DNA from: Emergomyces orientalis
Lineage: Eukaryota > Ascomycota > Eurotiomycetes > Onygenales > Ajellomycetaceae
Assembly (NCBI GenBank): GCA_002110485.1
Contig: MOWL01000045.1
Coordinates: forward strand, 1,920,307-1,984,306
DNA: 64,000 nucleotides
Direction of reading: 5' to 3'
The notes under the pieces are model-generated. The model was not told the origin of the DNA and did not search any database. It saw only the letters and a list, made by a program, of their open reading frames with translations. A program made the position numbers and the translations under genes. How positions within the stretch are numbered: the stretch's first letter is position 1; each line of letters opens with the position of its first letter. This document shows positions 10,156 through 22,000 of this stretch, one piece after another.

Positions 10156-13100
10156 TCATGAATGAGAATGACCATTCGAGATTACGAAACCGTTGGTTAG
10201 CGGTGATTTTGGTCTGGAATCAATAACAGGAGTTACGGATCTTATGCCATTTGGGAGCCGAGGGTCTGTGTCCATCGCTTCGGCATCAGGCTCGGAGTCT
10301 ATATGCATTCGGAGTGTCCGAATCTCGAGTCCATGGAGGTGGGGGATATGAGGCACCAAATCCATGAAATCAGAATACTACAGGTATCATTAGCATAGAG
10401 CATCCAGGGAAGCATAAATAGTAATATTTACCTTGACCCAAAATATATGCTCCATCGCAAAGTATTTGGGTCGAGTTTCGGCATCCTTCCGCATAACATC
10501 GACGTAGCTTGTGGTCAAGGGGTTGAGCTCGCCTTCTTCTACTAGAATACGGCGGGTTACCCTCCAAAGATTGTTTCTCTGGGTAGGAGTGGCGGACCGC
10601 CTTTCCCAACTAGGGTCTGTTATCGTGTTAGATCTCTCACTCACAGCGTGACTGGAAAATGAAGGTTAGTGGGGTGAAGACGTACATTGTGAAAGCTGAA
10701 GATCATTGGTGGCAAGAAGTGGTGCAATCAGATAGTTGGGAATCCACCTGTCATCCTTAACTTCGTCATCACAGGAAGGGTCAATTTGCTTCGTTGTTGC
10801 TGTTACCACAGGCATGAACTTTTTAAGCCAGGCATGACTTTTAGAAATAGGGTCATTGGAACCAACGAAGTTTGCTGCTGCACGAAGTCGATTAGGTAGA
10901 GCGTCGCGGCGTCGCTGTTCCTGTTCCTCCTGTTCTTTCCGCAGCCTCGCAAGACGAAGTCGTTCTTGTTCTAAGCGCTTTTGACGCTCTTCTTCGGCTT
11001 GTCTAATTCGCCGAAGCTCCATCTCTTTTCTTTTGCGTTCTTCTTCCTCAGCTTTTTCACGGGCTAGCCGGGCAGCCATTTCTGCAGCTTCCCTCGCTTC
11101 CTCGGCTTCTCGAGCCTCTTTGGCTGCTTGGGCCTCTCGAAGTTCCCTCTCCTGTCTTTCACGCTCAGCCTGGGCTGCAACGCGTCTCTCTTCCGCTTCC
11201 CGTGCTTCTTTGGCTAGCTCAGCTTCCCTAGCTTCCCTAGCTTCCCTAGCTTCCCTTTCTCGAAGTTGCCTTTCCTTGGCTTCTTTAGCCTCTTGTGCTT
11301 CCTTTGCCTCCTTCGCTTCCTTCGCTTCCTTTGCCTCTTTTGCTTGTTTAGCCTCTTTGGCTTCCCTCGCTTCCTTTAATTCCTTCTCCTTTACCTCCCT
11401 CGCCTCCTTTTCCCTTAACTCCTTTACCTGTCTTGTTTCAGCTTCAGCATGATCATCATCCTCCATTGGAATGTCCTTGATGTCGGACTCGGGTTTCCGC
11501 TGCTCTTGCTTGATAGGAGACGGCCCTGTATTAGGCTTTTGTGCACCCAAGGACTCTTTATCTACGTGGTTATCAACGCCCCGAGATTTATCATTGCCTG
11601 TCTTCGGGGCATTGCTATTTCTCCGCTTCGGCTGAGCTTTTGAGGACGGTGCTGGTAATTCCAGAGTCTTCTTTGCCGTATTACTATGGGAGGCCGAGAT
11701 GCCGTTTTCTTCAGACTGGACGCGCCTCCGCTTCTTTTGATTTTGAACATCACGAATATCGTCCTCCTTGGGTTGACGGCCACGGCGCGGTGGCGGTTCT
11801 GGCGATACGCTACTCCGAGAACGTTTTAGTAGTGTCGCCTCCTTAGTTAGCTTCACGTCGAGATTTGCACGCTCGGTCCGCAGTTTAACAGATTCCTCGC
11901 GACCAGAAAGAGAGTCAGACGATATCAAACTCTCCCTCCGCTTCACACGGTCAGGTGGCCGACCTGCAATGAGACGCCGACGCTTGACTGGCTCGTCCCC
12001 ATTATGAGAGGTTACGGAATCCTTTGAGCTTGTGCGGCCTGGGCGTGTGTCTTGGTCCGATCCGCCTGCAGACTGGTCAAGATTGCTGTTTTCTCTGTTT
12101 GGTGGTTTTGCTCGATTCCCCACTGATGCAACCCGTTTATCCTTTTCATGACCGACAGCCTCAGGCCTTCTTTTTTCCTTGGCATGGTCTGTTTCCCGAG
12201 TTGAACGTTCAGTTTGGCGGCTCGAATCGGACGTCCTGGCAGCTTTTCGTTGTGAAGGAGCTGGGGACAACGATTCCCGTCGAACCTGCTTTTTCACATC
12301 CGCCTCTTTGTCCCGAACCCTTCGAGGAGATTTCGTATCAGGTTTGCGGTTCTTGCGGGTTCTTAGATAGTTATCATACGCCCGTTTTAACAGTTCATAC
12401 TCCTTTTCCCAGTGATCTCCCTTACGTTCGCGGGACAATTCGTAATACGTACGGCCACGGCGGTCAAGACGTGTTGGGTCGAATCCTCGTTGATCTAGTA
12501 GGAGTTGAATGACCGCAGTATTGCCCCTTCCGATTGCAGCGAGCATAGGGGTGTTGTATCCCGGTTTATTGTGATTGCCAGTCAGTAGTGGTTCCGGATC
12601 AGGGTCTGGGTCACCCATGCCCAATAGAATTCCCAAGACCTCGTCATGGCCACCTTTCGCAGCAGCAATCAGCGACTCGGGATCTGCTTTTTGTCCCACG
12701 TTAAGGATATTTGCCACACCAGCCATATCCCCTTTAGCAGCAAAATCTCGAAGATTTTCAGGAGTTGCCTTTGTCCATAGCAAATCGTTCCTTGTTGCCT
12801 CACTCCTCACGGTTCTTCTACGAGCTCCTAGATTAGCCGGAGGAGGACTTCTTTGGCCATGAGCTGGGGGAGAATCACGAGGACTGGCTGCCGATGCACC
12901 TCGCGAAGAAGGGTCCCTCCCTGATGAGGTGGCGCGAACGGATTGGTCTGCAGACTTTCGTCTTCGTTGTCCCTTCGCTTTAGCCTCTGCTATTATTTTT
13001 CGCATTTCCTCATAGTTCTCGTTATCAGACGGGACAAGATCGTACGGTTCATCGCCTTCAGCATTTCCAAGACGAGGATTGGCTCCTGCGTCCAAAAGCA

Positions 13101-14340
13101 ATTTGACGACATCCAAATGGCCGTTTTCCACCGCATCGATAAGGGGAGTATCTCTGTCAATATTTCTCGTGTCGATTTCACATCCTGCCTCGATCAGGAA
13201 CTTAACAATCTCTACACAACCTTCAAGAGCAGCGATCTGAAGTGGCGTGTTCCCTGCGTTGTCAGAAATGTTTAAATCCTCTGGGCGCTCAGAATGACGC
13301 GCTTTCGCAGCCTCTACTTCCTGCATCGCACAGGCCCTCGCAAGCCTTGTCCGGCCATTTTGATCCCGTTGTTTCTTTGCCTGCATCTGTTTTGCAGGCG
13401 ATATCGCGGCCTGTTCGCCGGAAGCTAACTTGCGCAGACGAGCAGATGGCAAAGGAGATCCGCTGGCAGAAGACGAAACAGACTCTCGGTCCTCTGAGAC
13501 TTGGCGGTGCGAATCCGTTGTAAGCGGCGGTGGTGCTCGTCTTCTCTTCTTAGTATCAATAGATGGATGCGATCCTGAAGTAACTCTATGGTGTAAACGA
13601 TACGGTGGTGATATGGAACGATGTTTAGTTAATTGTTGCGAATGAGGTGTGTTTGCTTTTTCATCGGAATTTTTGTTGAGAGATGATTCTGATACATGTT
13701 GACGGTCGCGATGGCGACGGGTCTCTCCTTCCTCAGTGCGAATAATGCCTTCACTTGACCAACGTTTTGTCGACTGGCGGTTTTTGCTCCTTTCTAACCC
13801 ATCAGAACGTGAGTGCGATAAACCACGGGTGGCAGACGTCCCCTCCGAATCTCTAGCTTCCTTTTGTTTCATCTCCTTAACCTCCCGTGATGGGGACGAG
13901 TCTCGCGAAGACCGTTCGCTAGCGTCGCGACCTTGAACAGATCTACCATCCACATTATCATTTTCTACCCGCGGTCGCTTTCGAGGTTTCCCGCCTTCGG
14001 ATAACGATGCGACTCCAGCGTCCCTATCATCTTCAGCTCTTCCAGGGCTCCTATCGCGTTTATGCTGTATGTACCGTTTCCTTTTCTCTGGAGACAGCTC
14101 TTCCCGACCTGACTGGATTATGGTTTCCGCCTCTGAGTCCGCCTTTATGCTGACTGCATCGTCGCTACCATTACCACTACCATTTTTGTCCCGTTCCAGT
14201 TTCTGTTTCTCAGACGGAGAGGTCACCCGTGCTGGAAGCTTGTTTTCAGCAGGCTTTAAGCTAGGTTCCACATGTCGATCAGTGTCACCATTTGTGGGAA
14301 GAACAGCTGGCGAGGACAGTACTGCATCAGCATCATTCAT
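10156..14340 (-). CDS. Hos4-like ankyrin-repeat protein (Set3 histone deacetylase complex subunit)
   Basis: Three exons, 14340-10686, 10616-10432 and 10377-10156, with introns of 69 and 54 bp, encode 1353 residues. The order is: a long charged, Ser/Arg-rich N-terminus; a block of ankyrin repeats at about residues 350-440 (NTPLQIAALEGCVEIVKFLI and DTPLIDAVENGHLDVVKLLL); a second ankyrin-like block at 503-650; a very charged Ala/Glu/Lys/Arg segment at 966-1143 built of KEAKEA/REAREA units, predicted as a long coiled coil or single helix; and a conserved C-terminal part spanning the two introns (WIPNYLIAPLL ... TPTQRNNLWRV ... HIFWVK|YSDFMDLVPH). This arrangement matches fungal Hos4/Snt1-associated ankyrin proteins of the nuclear Set3 deacetylase complex. 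It is longer than yeast Hos4 (about 1080). The splice sites were chosen because they keep frame and restore these blocks. Confidence 0.8.
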
Positions 14341-15266
14341 AGCGGCTGCAGTCGGGATATTTGACTTCTCTGCTTCATCGTTAGTAGCCGTAGCTGCGGA
14401 GTGTGAAGGTCGGCCGCCGATCGAGCAGGACTCGATCAGGGTTTATTGGAAGAGCCTAAGGCAAGACGGCGACAGCGCGATTATATATCTGACTACAAGT
14501 TGGCAGGGCTAATATGTGGCACTTGGCGCTTCGTGATGGATGATACGGCGTTGGGTAGCAGCGAAATGTTGATGATTGAGATTGTAGTTAGGATGAAGCA
14601 GTTCAAGATCAGGCGCAAGACGTCCAAGTTCTCAGAATGGAAAGGCGGTGGAGAGCCATAGTGCCGCTAGTACCATTTCGGCTTTCTGCCACAGACCAAG
14701 TTAGAGAAACCTGACCCTATACGGAGTATATGAGCTTGAAATAGAGCACATTTGCTTGACACAATCGTTGCATTGGGATGGATGTTTTTATAATCATATT
14801 TGCCTACATCAATGACTGTAAAAAAGTGCTCAAAAATATCTCATTTATCCACAGCGATTTCCGCTCAGTTCTTCAACTGTTGATCAGAAGTCACATGACT
14901 TGTCATCTTATGTAAATAAACAGTTTTGATGAGGTTAATTGTGGATTGATGCTCAAAGATACTACAGGGAGAACTGGAGCGTGGTACAGCGCTGCTCCCA
15001 GTCTATACTACCTAGGTAACATTGCATCAGCCATTAGACAGGAGCGGAACGAGGTCTACAACAAGGTCTTCGTGGTAGGATGCGCAAATACTCGTTATTG
15101 GGTTCTACCTAGGATTTCAGAGCAAACGGCATCGCGGCGGAGACAGCATATGTTCACAAGCTCCGTGGTGATCGGCTGAGGCTACATTATTTTGACTGCG
15201 GGAATTCTTTCTGGGGCGAAAATGGAATGGATTCAGTGGACATCTTTATTCCTTGAAACAGTGGAC
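14341..15266. promoter_or_regulatory. Divergent promoter region, HOS4-like / DFG10
   Basis: These 0.9 kb separate two outward-facing genes, the Hos4-like gene leftward and the polyprenol reductase rightward, and must contain both promoters. No credible coding frame and no specific operator motif were recognised. Confidence 0.5.
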
Positions 15267-16338
15267 ATGGTTGACATCCTTAAGGGCTTCTTTTTGATTA
15301 CCGCTTGCACAGTACGAAGCCATGGCCATATATCAACAAATCTTGCCCATTGAAGAGATAACTGATCAATGCCTAGATTCTTTTTGCGAACAGTGTCCCT
15401 TCTGTTCGCACTCGTTTTGTCGCTTATGGCCCACGAGCCACATCTTCGGAACCTATTAATGCTCCAGCCGAAGAGGCGCAACCTGGCCGCAAGTTGTCGA
15501 AACAACCATTTTGGTCCTGGAGCATGCAAGCTTTGGACTACGTAGCATCATGGCAGGTGCCCCACAGCTTCTTTACCCAATTCTATGTTGTATCGGTGTT
15601 ATCCTCAATTCTATGGGGGACTCAAATATATTTTGGAGGGCCTCTGTTTAGAGCTGTATCCTCTTCTATTAGAGAGGAAAACACCCGAAACTCCATGTCC
15701 CGCAACCAAATAGTTCTTTGCTGGACACTGTTGCTGATTCAAGGTATCCGTCGATTGTACGAATGCATTTTGACGGCAAAGCCATCCCAATCGAAAATGT
15801 GGTTCCCGCACTGGATCGTAGGGTTGGCATATTATGTTGCAATGGGGGTGGCAATTTGGGTCGAGGGAATACGTATGTGCATATTAAGATGTCCATTTTC
15901 TTCCTTCGGATCGTCCATTTACTGAATTTCAATTATCTAGCTGTGATAAGTACATCTGATAACCTGCTGAGCGATGTACGATATTTCGCACCGTCATTAA
16001 AGACACTTGTTTTTCTTCCAGTTTTTATTATTGCATCTGGATTTCAGCATGATTGTCATCTTTACCTGGCGTCGTTGAAAAAATACACCCTTCCGTCTCA
16101 TCCTGGCTTCCTCCACCTCGTATCTCCCCATTATACGGCCGAGTGCGCTATTTATTTGTCGCTCGTTTTCTTGGCCGCGCCAAAGGGAGCACTTGTCAAC
16201 AAGACAGTATTGTCCGGGCTGATTTTTGTCGTCGTTAATTTGGGTATTTCTGCTGGCAACACCAAGGAGTGGTATATGAGAAAATTTGGTAAAGAAAACG
16301 TGGAACACAGGTGGAAAATGATACCCTATTTATATTAG
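15267..16338 (+). CDS. DFG10: Polyprenol reductase (DFG10/SRD5A3 type)
   Basis: Three exons, 15267-15311, 15377-15872 and 15941-16338, with introns of 65 and 68 bp, give 312 residues. The first exon is only 15 codons, and it was chosen because it continues in phase into a hydrophobic segment followed by the typical RTRFVAYGPRA stretch. Several membrane segments follow (about residues 70-100, 120-140, 160-180, 240-300). The C-terminal signature of the 3-oxo-5-alpha-steroid 4-dehydrogenase fold is present: GFQHDCHLYLA, LGISAGNTKEWYMRKFG and the terminal HRWKMIPYLY. Family members reduce the alpha-isoprene unit of polyprenol to make dolichol in the ER membrane, needed for N-glycosylation, O-mannosylation and GPI anchors. 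Length and motifs fit the family well, with no defect visible. Confidence 0.9.
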
Positions 16339-16502
16339 TTCCGCGACTGCGAAACCCGAAACACACTTTCATGGGTATATCCCCTGGGATAATATAGTTC
16401 TCTCAATCGTTTACTCTTTCCGAGGAACAGAACCCAGACATTGCATTTGTCGGAATAGAACGTTGCCGATTCCTTAGACCTCAAGAGCGTTCTTTTTGCC
16501 GA

Positions 16503-17507
16503 TTATTTGCTCCCGAAGAACTTCATACTATTACCCAACTTCGAGACTTTGAGCACATCTCGATACGTTAGGCTTATTCTAGTCTCCCTTTCATAACTGC
16601 CTGCTGCGAACGCGTTTTTATCCCCCAGCAATCCCCAGTTACAAACAGTTTCCGGATTCAAATCAGCATCTGTCTTCTGTTCCTCAATCCCATGCAAGAA
16701 GTCTGTATACAATTTCCCTGTCGTTATCAACAAACTTCGCCTTTCTTGCAATATTTTAAACGGAGATGCTGTCCTTCGCTCGGGCTGTTCGAACACGTCG
16801 TGCTCGCGATCGGCGGTTTTCTTCGTCATATCTAACACTATCGGCGCTCCCAAACTCACAGTCGCCACCACCGGATAGTAGGCGGCCCCGTCTTCGTGAG
16901 GCATGATGCCTTGGCCAGGTTGATATTCGTTGATGAGTACATGATTAGGAGCTTTGTGAGGTGAATCTCGAAATATTCCAAGTTCCGTATAGCGGGAAAT
17001 AATAGGAGAAATCAGCCATTGTGGAAGGGGGGAGGCCAAGAGAGTGTTGGACTTGCTCAATGAGGATGGCCATGTTTGAAGACGACGCCGGGAAAGTTGT
17101 GTCCAGCGTGGAATGGGGACGGATGTGATCTTGATAGTTGTTAGTCCGACTAATGCAGGGTCGATATGCTTCTCGCTATAGATATGGAATGGCAGAGGAA
17201 CAGATATATAATGCAGTGAAGACCTTCACCTTGAACTTTTATTTCACTTTTTAACGAACAATGTCTTTTCACTTTTGGGCTTTAAACGTAAAGTTCCTAC
17301 TAGACACTAAAAACCAATTCCGAATATATAAAACAGATAGGAACCTACTTTTTGTAGCAACCGCTCTTCCTCTTCCTCTGTTATAAACTCTGGAATATAA
17401 TACGCACTTTCGGGCATTGTTTTGATTCGCACTTCTTCTAGCTGAGTGGGGAATATTACTTCCTCAGTTGTATCCCCGTATGTCCTAGTTTCTTGACCGT
17501 TTGCCAT
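16503..17507 (-). CDS. AlkB-family 2-oxoglutarate/Fe(II) dioxygenase, ALKBH6-like
   Basis: Exons 17507-17349 and 17129-16503 join in phase over a 219-bp intron to give 261 residues. The junction reads LLQK|ITSVPIPRWTQLSRRRLQTWPS, as in ALKBH6 relatives. The double-stranded beta-helix motifs are complete: iron ligands His131 and Asp133 (MPHEDGAAYYP), a distal His199 (LHGIEE), and the 2-oxoglutarate-binding RISLTYR with Arg237 and Arg243. NEYQPGQGIMPHEDG is the classic AlkB sheet segment. Family enzymes oxidatively demethylate nucleic acids. For ALKBH6 the substrate is unsettled, so repair of alkylated DNA or RNA is only a family-level statement. The gene is divergent from the parvulin gene, 0.5 kb away. 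The intron is long compared with most here but contains no obvious extra exon. Confidence 0.88.
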
Positions 17508-17995
17508 CTGGCTTCTCTCTGCTTCCTGGTACCTTAAGGCGCTGTATGCGGACGCTTCTTGACGGTGAAGAGCTAAAGTTGAAGTGAGGAGACGAGGAGT
17601 GGCTACCGAAGTACTAAAACGAACTAGGATTTTATCGATATGATAAAAGATGGCTGTAAATTCCAGTAATCATTGAAGTATGGATTGAAGTTCTCTATGT
17701 CGAAGTTGATGTTGTTAAAAAACAATAAACTTCGTAAAAATGACCAGCCAATAAGCATATTCTATTCCACCCCCGCATTGGCCTTTTCCTTGGTTTAGGC
17801 TTAAAGCTCGCATATTGCATCACTCTAAGGTTGACACCACAGGCTTAAACGTCAACTTCTCGGGCATTCTTATTCTGTCAAACTGGTATACGTATTTTGA
17901 CCGCAATATCTCTAATTTCAGGCGCCGGACCCACGGGAGCACTCACGTATAACCGTCTACCTATTGTTGTCCAACTCCCAACTCCGCCAACAGCC
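17508..17995. promoter_or_regulatory. Divergent promoter region, ALKBH6-like / parvulin
   Basis: A 0.49 kb spacer lies between two outward-facing genes and should hold both promoters. It is AT-rich near 17640-17760. No coding frame or specific motif was recognised. Confidence 0.5.
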
Positions 17996-19074
17996 ATGGG
18001 GAAGGGCAGCGCCAAAGGAAAGGGCAAAGGCAAGGCGAAGGACAACACTGATGGCAAGGAGGAAGGCAAAGGGAAAGGACTGAAGCCTGCAAATTCTATC
18101 AACGTTCGACACATTCTTGTGAGTATCTGACTTTTTCGTCTTTGGGTTTCGAGCGTAGCTTGGATTATTCCAAATGCATCTATGAATGATGTCTCTTTCT
18201 TGTCTTCATATTTATAGCAGCAGTGTAATTTTCTCGTCGTTTTACATGACTTTCTCTCGTTATTCTATATGTGTGCGTATCGATGACCTAGATACTGTTC
18301 AGCTGCCTTGCGATGCCAATGGGATGATCCCACATAATTCTCCCACCTTCTCGTTCTCCTCTTTATTTTTACTAATATTTTAATTTTTAATTTTGTTTTT
18401 CAATGTCTACAAGCCCAAGCTAACTAGATATTCGTCGGGAGAAAGTGTGAGAAGCACTCAAAAAAGGAGGAAGCTGTTGAGAAGCTGAGAAACGGGGCGA
18501 AATTCGATGATATCGCAAGGGAGTTTTCGGAGGATAAGGCCAGACAGGGTTTGTCCCAGTTCCTTTCTGTTATTTTCCTCTACGTTTGCAATGATCCTAC
18601 TCGTTTCCCATGTATCATATAAGATTTGGCTCTCCCGAGATTTCATATTATTGGGGGCTCCACATACTCTTGTATCCTACCAATTTGAACTCTTCTCACG
18701 GTCTCTCGTCGTGGCCAGAAGTTTGAGAAGTGGGAGACGTCGCCGAAGATTTGAGAAAAATTGCCATTGATACACATCCTGGGTTTTTGGATCCCTTGTT
18801 CCTTTTCACCCACATCCACTGTCTTGAACAATCGAGTCGAATAAAGAAATGAAGGACCATATGAAGAAAAGATAAAGGAGAAAGAATAAATTTCCCTTTT
18901 CTGACATGGTGAAAAACAGGTGGATCCCTTGGCTGGAAAGTCCGAGGAAGCCTTAATGGTGAGTTTGAAAAGGCTGCATACGAACTGGAGCCCAGTACAA
19001 CTGTGAATCCAAAATGGACGGAAGTGAAAACGGGATTTGGATACCATATCATTATGGTGGAAGGAAGAAAGTGA
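17996..19074 (+). CDS. PIN4: Parvulin-type peptidyl-prolyl cis/trans isomerase (Pin4/Par14)
   Basis: Three exons, 17996-18118, 18446-18548 and 18920-19074, give 126 residues, close to Par14 proteins (about 131). The N-terminus is a Gly/Lys-rich basic tail (residues 1-33) typical of Par14 and able to bind nucleic acid. The rotamase domain follows: NVRHILCEKHSKKEEA, KLRNGAKFDDIAREFSEDKA, GGSLGWKVRGSL, FEKAAYEL and the C-terminal GFGYHIIMVEGRK. Both splice joins restore family sequence exactly (HIL|CEKH and ARQ|GGSLG). The protein isomerises peptidyl-proline bonds and in this subfamily is linked to ribosome biogenesis. The oddity is intron size: 327 and 371 bp, several times the local norm, in a very small gene. 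Confidence 0.9.
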
Positions 19075-22000
19075 CGAGGGAATGATGGTGCAACGCTGAA
19101 GACGAGAAATAGTCAGAACTGTTTAAAGGTGTGTTCCTCTCTTTAAACACAATCTTCCAATGATATCAACAGATATGTGGGCAATGATCATGTATTTGAG
19201 TACAACGTTCCTTATTCCGTTCACTTGAAGAGATGATATTTTGGATAAATAGCTGAAATTGACCAGGAGTTTGGCGCTATGAGGCTAATGATCAAGGCCG
19301 ACTCTCACGCAGTCAGGAGATAATTGAGAATATCTCAGGCGAGCATAATATAAAGAGATTTTTTTTTAATAATCTTGCTTCGCCTTGCGTCTCCAACCCT
19401 ATTCCAATCAACCCGCCCAGATATTACCGAGATAACAAAGAAATCAGTGGATAATAACAATGATTATTGCCCCCAACAGTGGAACAAGAGATTTTGTACC
19501 AGTTATTGTTTTTGGCCAATCTATTATACGCTCAGAAGCAGGAGAATTACCAGCGTTCCATGCATATTGGAGCCAACATTTCCACATCCAGAACCACGGC
19601 GTGTACCCAGGTAGAACGACTACAAAATAACTAAGCAGCTAAGCAAAGAGGTCAGCAAAGAAACCTGAGTCACTCGGATCCCCGCATGAGATCCGGCACG
19701 GTAATTGGCCCCCTTCGCAACAGGGAAACAGTACTAAACATGATAACGGGACCTGCGAGCCTAGATTAATGCTTTGTCTTTTCCATTGTGGAACTTCAGC
19801 CAGATCACTCAACTCCAGCTCAAACATTTATGATCATCGGGGAACGGCGTGCAAGGACCATGGCACCCGAGGACCTAGAGAAGTCGTTCATATTCAGCTG
19901 ACTTAACTAGAATACACCCATAGAGGAAATAGAAAACCGAAGGGAAGATATGCTTTTGGGAGCGAGGCGTGGATTGCCATCCAATCATTTCGCCCAACAT
20001 GATAGCTTTTTACCATACACGAGGTAACTAGCAAATCCAGTTAATAATTCATCCGCACTTCGTCTGCCTTTTTCGGAGTTAACTTTTTTCATGTATCCCT
20101 CTTAACACCATAGATTACCAAGATGACATCAGACCGCCAAATCCGCATCGCCTGTTGTGATATGCGCCCTTCTCAGAAGGGCTAACGGGGAGACTTGGAA
20201 CTGTCTGGATGCAATTGCCCAATATCAGGAATATGTGGCGTGCTTCGCAGGGCGTAAGCAAAAGGCAGGTATGTAGATTACCCGCACATATATAAGTTCC
20301 AAATGTATCTAGTTCATCATGTTGCGGTGTAACAAAAATGGATTTTAACGGTCAAGATCGGTTGGAGAATATCATCATGGCGATTATTATCGCTCTCTTT
20401 TTCCGTTCTTATACCGCATCAATGATGCCCTTGTCGTCGCTTTGTTAACAGCCGGAAGTCCGCCAAGGCACGCCATAACAAAAGTAATGGGTCTAATTTG
20501 TTCATATGTTAGAGCAGCGGTCAATGGCAAAATAAAACCCTGGAAAGCACAGCAAACCTGAACATGCCGAGAAAAGACTGGCACATATCCCACTGGTCGC
20601 GCCACTCTCCAGGCCGAATTTTTGCATATACACTCGTCGGACAAGCCAGTACGTCACGTCGGTTCAGCATTCCGCCGGAATGTGTAACAGCGACTGTATT
20701 TCGTCAGACTCTCCCAGAGCCTGCATCGGGGATCGACACTACCATAGCGGAAGACGGCCGGGTCGGCTAATCCTAGTCCCCGCCCCCGCTGTGGAGGCCC
20801 ACGTTTTGTTCACGCATATTTCATCTCTGTAATAGGGTTCTCGTCTTTATTATGGGCGTTGGGGGTGCGGCTCGGATAAGAGCGTTGGTGGAGAAATGGG
20901 AAGAACAGGAAAGGTCTAAGCTTATCAATCACATACGCAGTGAGAGGTAGGGATGAGAGTCCAGGAAGTGCAACTCGAGACGCCAATAATGAAGAAGAAT
21001 TTGCACATTTCTCGACCTCAGTTTACCATTTAGTTTGGGCTACTTCAGAAGATTATCCTGGGCTGGCCAGTCCTGGTGCAATAACGGAGGGCCGAAGACC
21101 CCAGGACAGGCTGAGCCGCTTTCAGTCACGCCACCGTGGGAGAATAATTGGCCAGGGGCGTTTTCCCTCCAAGCCTGCTGAGGTTTGACTCTCTATTCTG
21201 AACAGATATTCGGCGAGTTTCTTCCCCCGCAAACAGGCTCCAGGAGAAGCATCTAGAAGACAGAAAAACACCATTAAAGCTTTCGGGGTGCACTTGGTGG
21301 ACGGGAATAAGGGTTAAATCCCTAAAGCTGCCCTATTTTTGAAGTTGATTGCAACGGAGGTTGACTGAATTAGGGGTAAAATGTCGAAAATGGTGCAAGT
21401 AGGATAGAATTAGACAGGGTTTTGATTGCCAACGAGGTACTCGGAGCAATTTTGCATTTGTCCAATAATAATCGGTAAATTATGTATGCCGTATCTAAAA
21501 CATCGTTCGTAAATGCTATCAGTGAAAAGAAAAGTATGAAGAATCTCACTAATACCCGCAACAAAGGTCGGAGCTCGTTTGCCTCCTTTCGTCGGCTAGG
21601 TGTGATGCTGCCATGTTTTCTATTTCATGGTGCTTGCAAAGAGCTTGTGGTGACTGGTTAGGAATGGAGAAGAAAAAAGGAATAAAGCCAAGAATGACCG
21701 AGGACACCGCAATCTCACACCAGCGTCAAATGGGCTGCCTATCCAATCCTTTATCAGATATCGAGCTCGTGAAGGGCGAGGATGAGCTCCAGCTCTCCCA
21801 CTTAGCTGCATTGGGATATTTAAGGTAACCCAGCATATTTTCTTTTTGCCATTTCTTTTTTTTTTCGTTTTGCTTTTTTCAGCCCTTGCCTTTCAGGCTG
21901 CCTATCGAAGGCTGGGGATTTTCGGCAGGGAGAGAGAGCGCCTGGCATTTCAACGGCACAGAACATCGAACTTAAGAAAACGTTTCTCCAGCTAAGCTTA

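Noticed and set aside
11033..11452. 139-codon plus-strand frame of mostly Ser/Ala/Arg
   Set aside because: It is the antisense reflection of the KEA-rich segment of the Hos4-like protein.
1..16338. A sugar-acid catabolic gene cluster around the dehydratase
   Set aside because: Neighbouring genes are unrelated (secreted protein, Vid24-like, ribosomal protein, Hos4-like).
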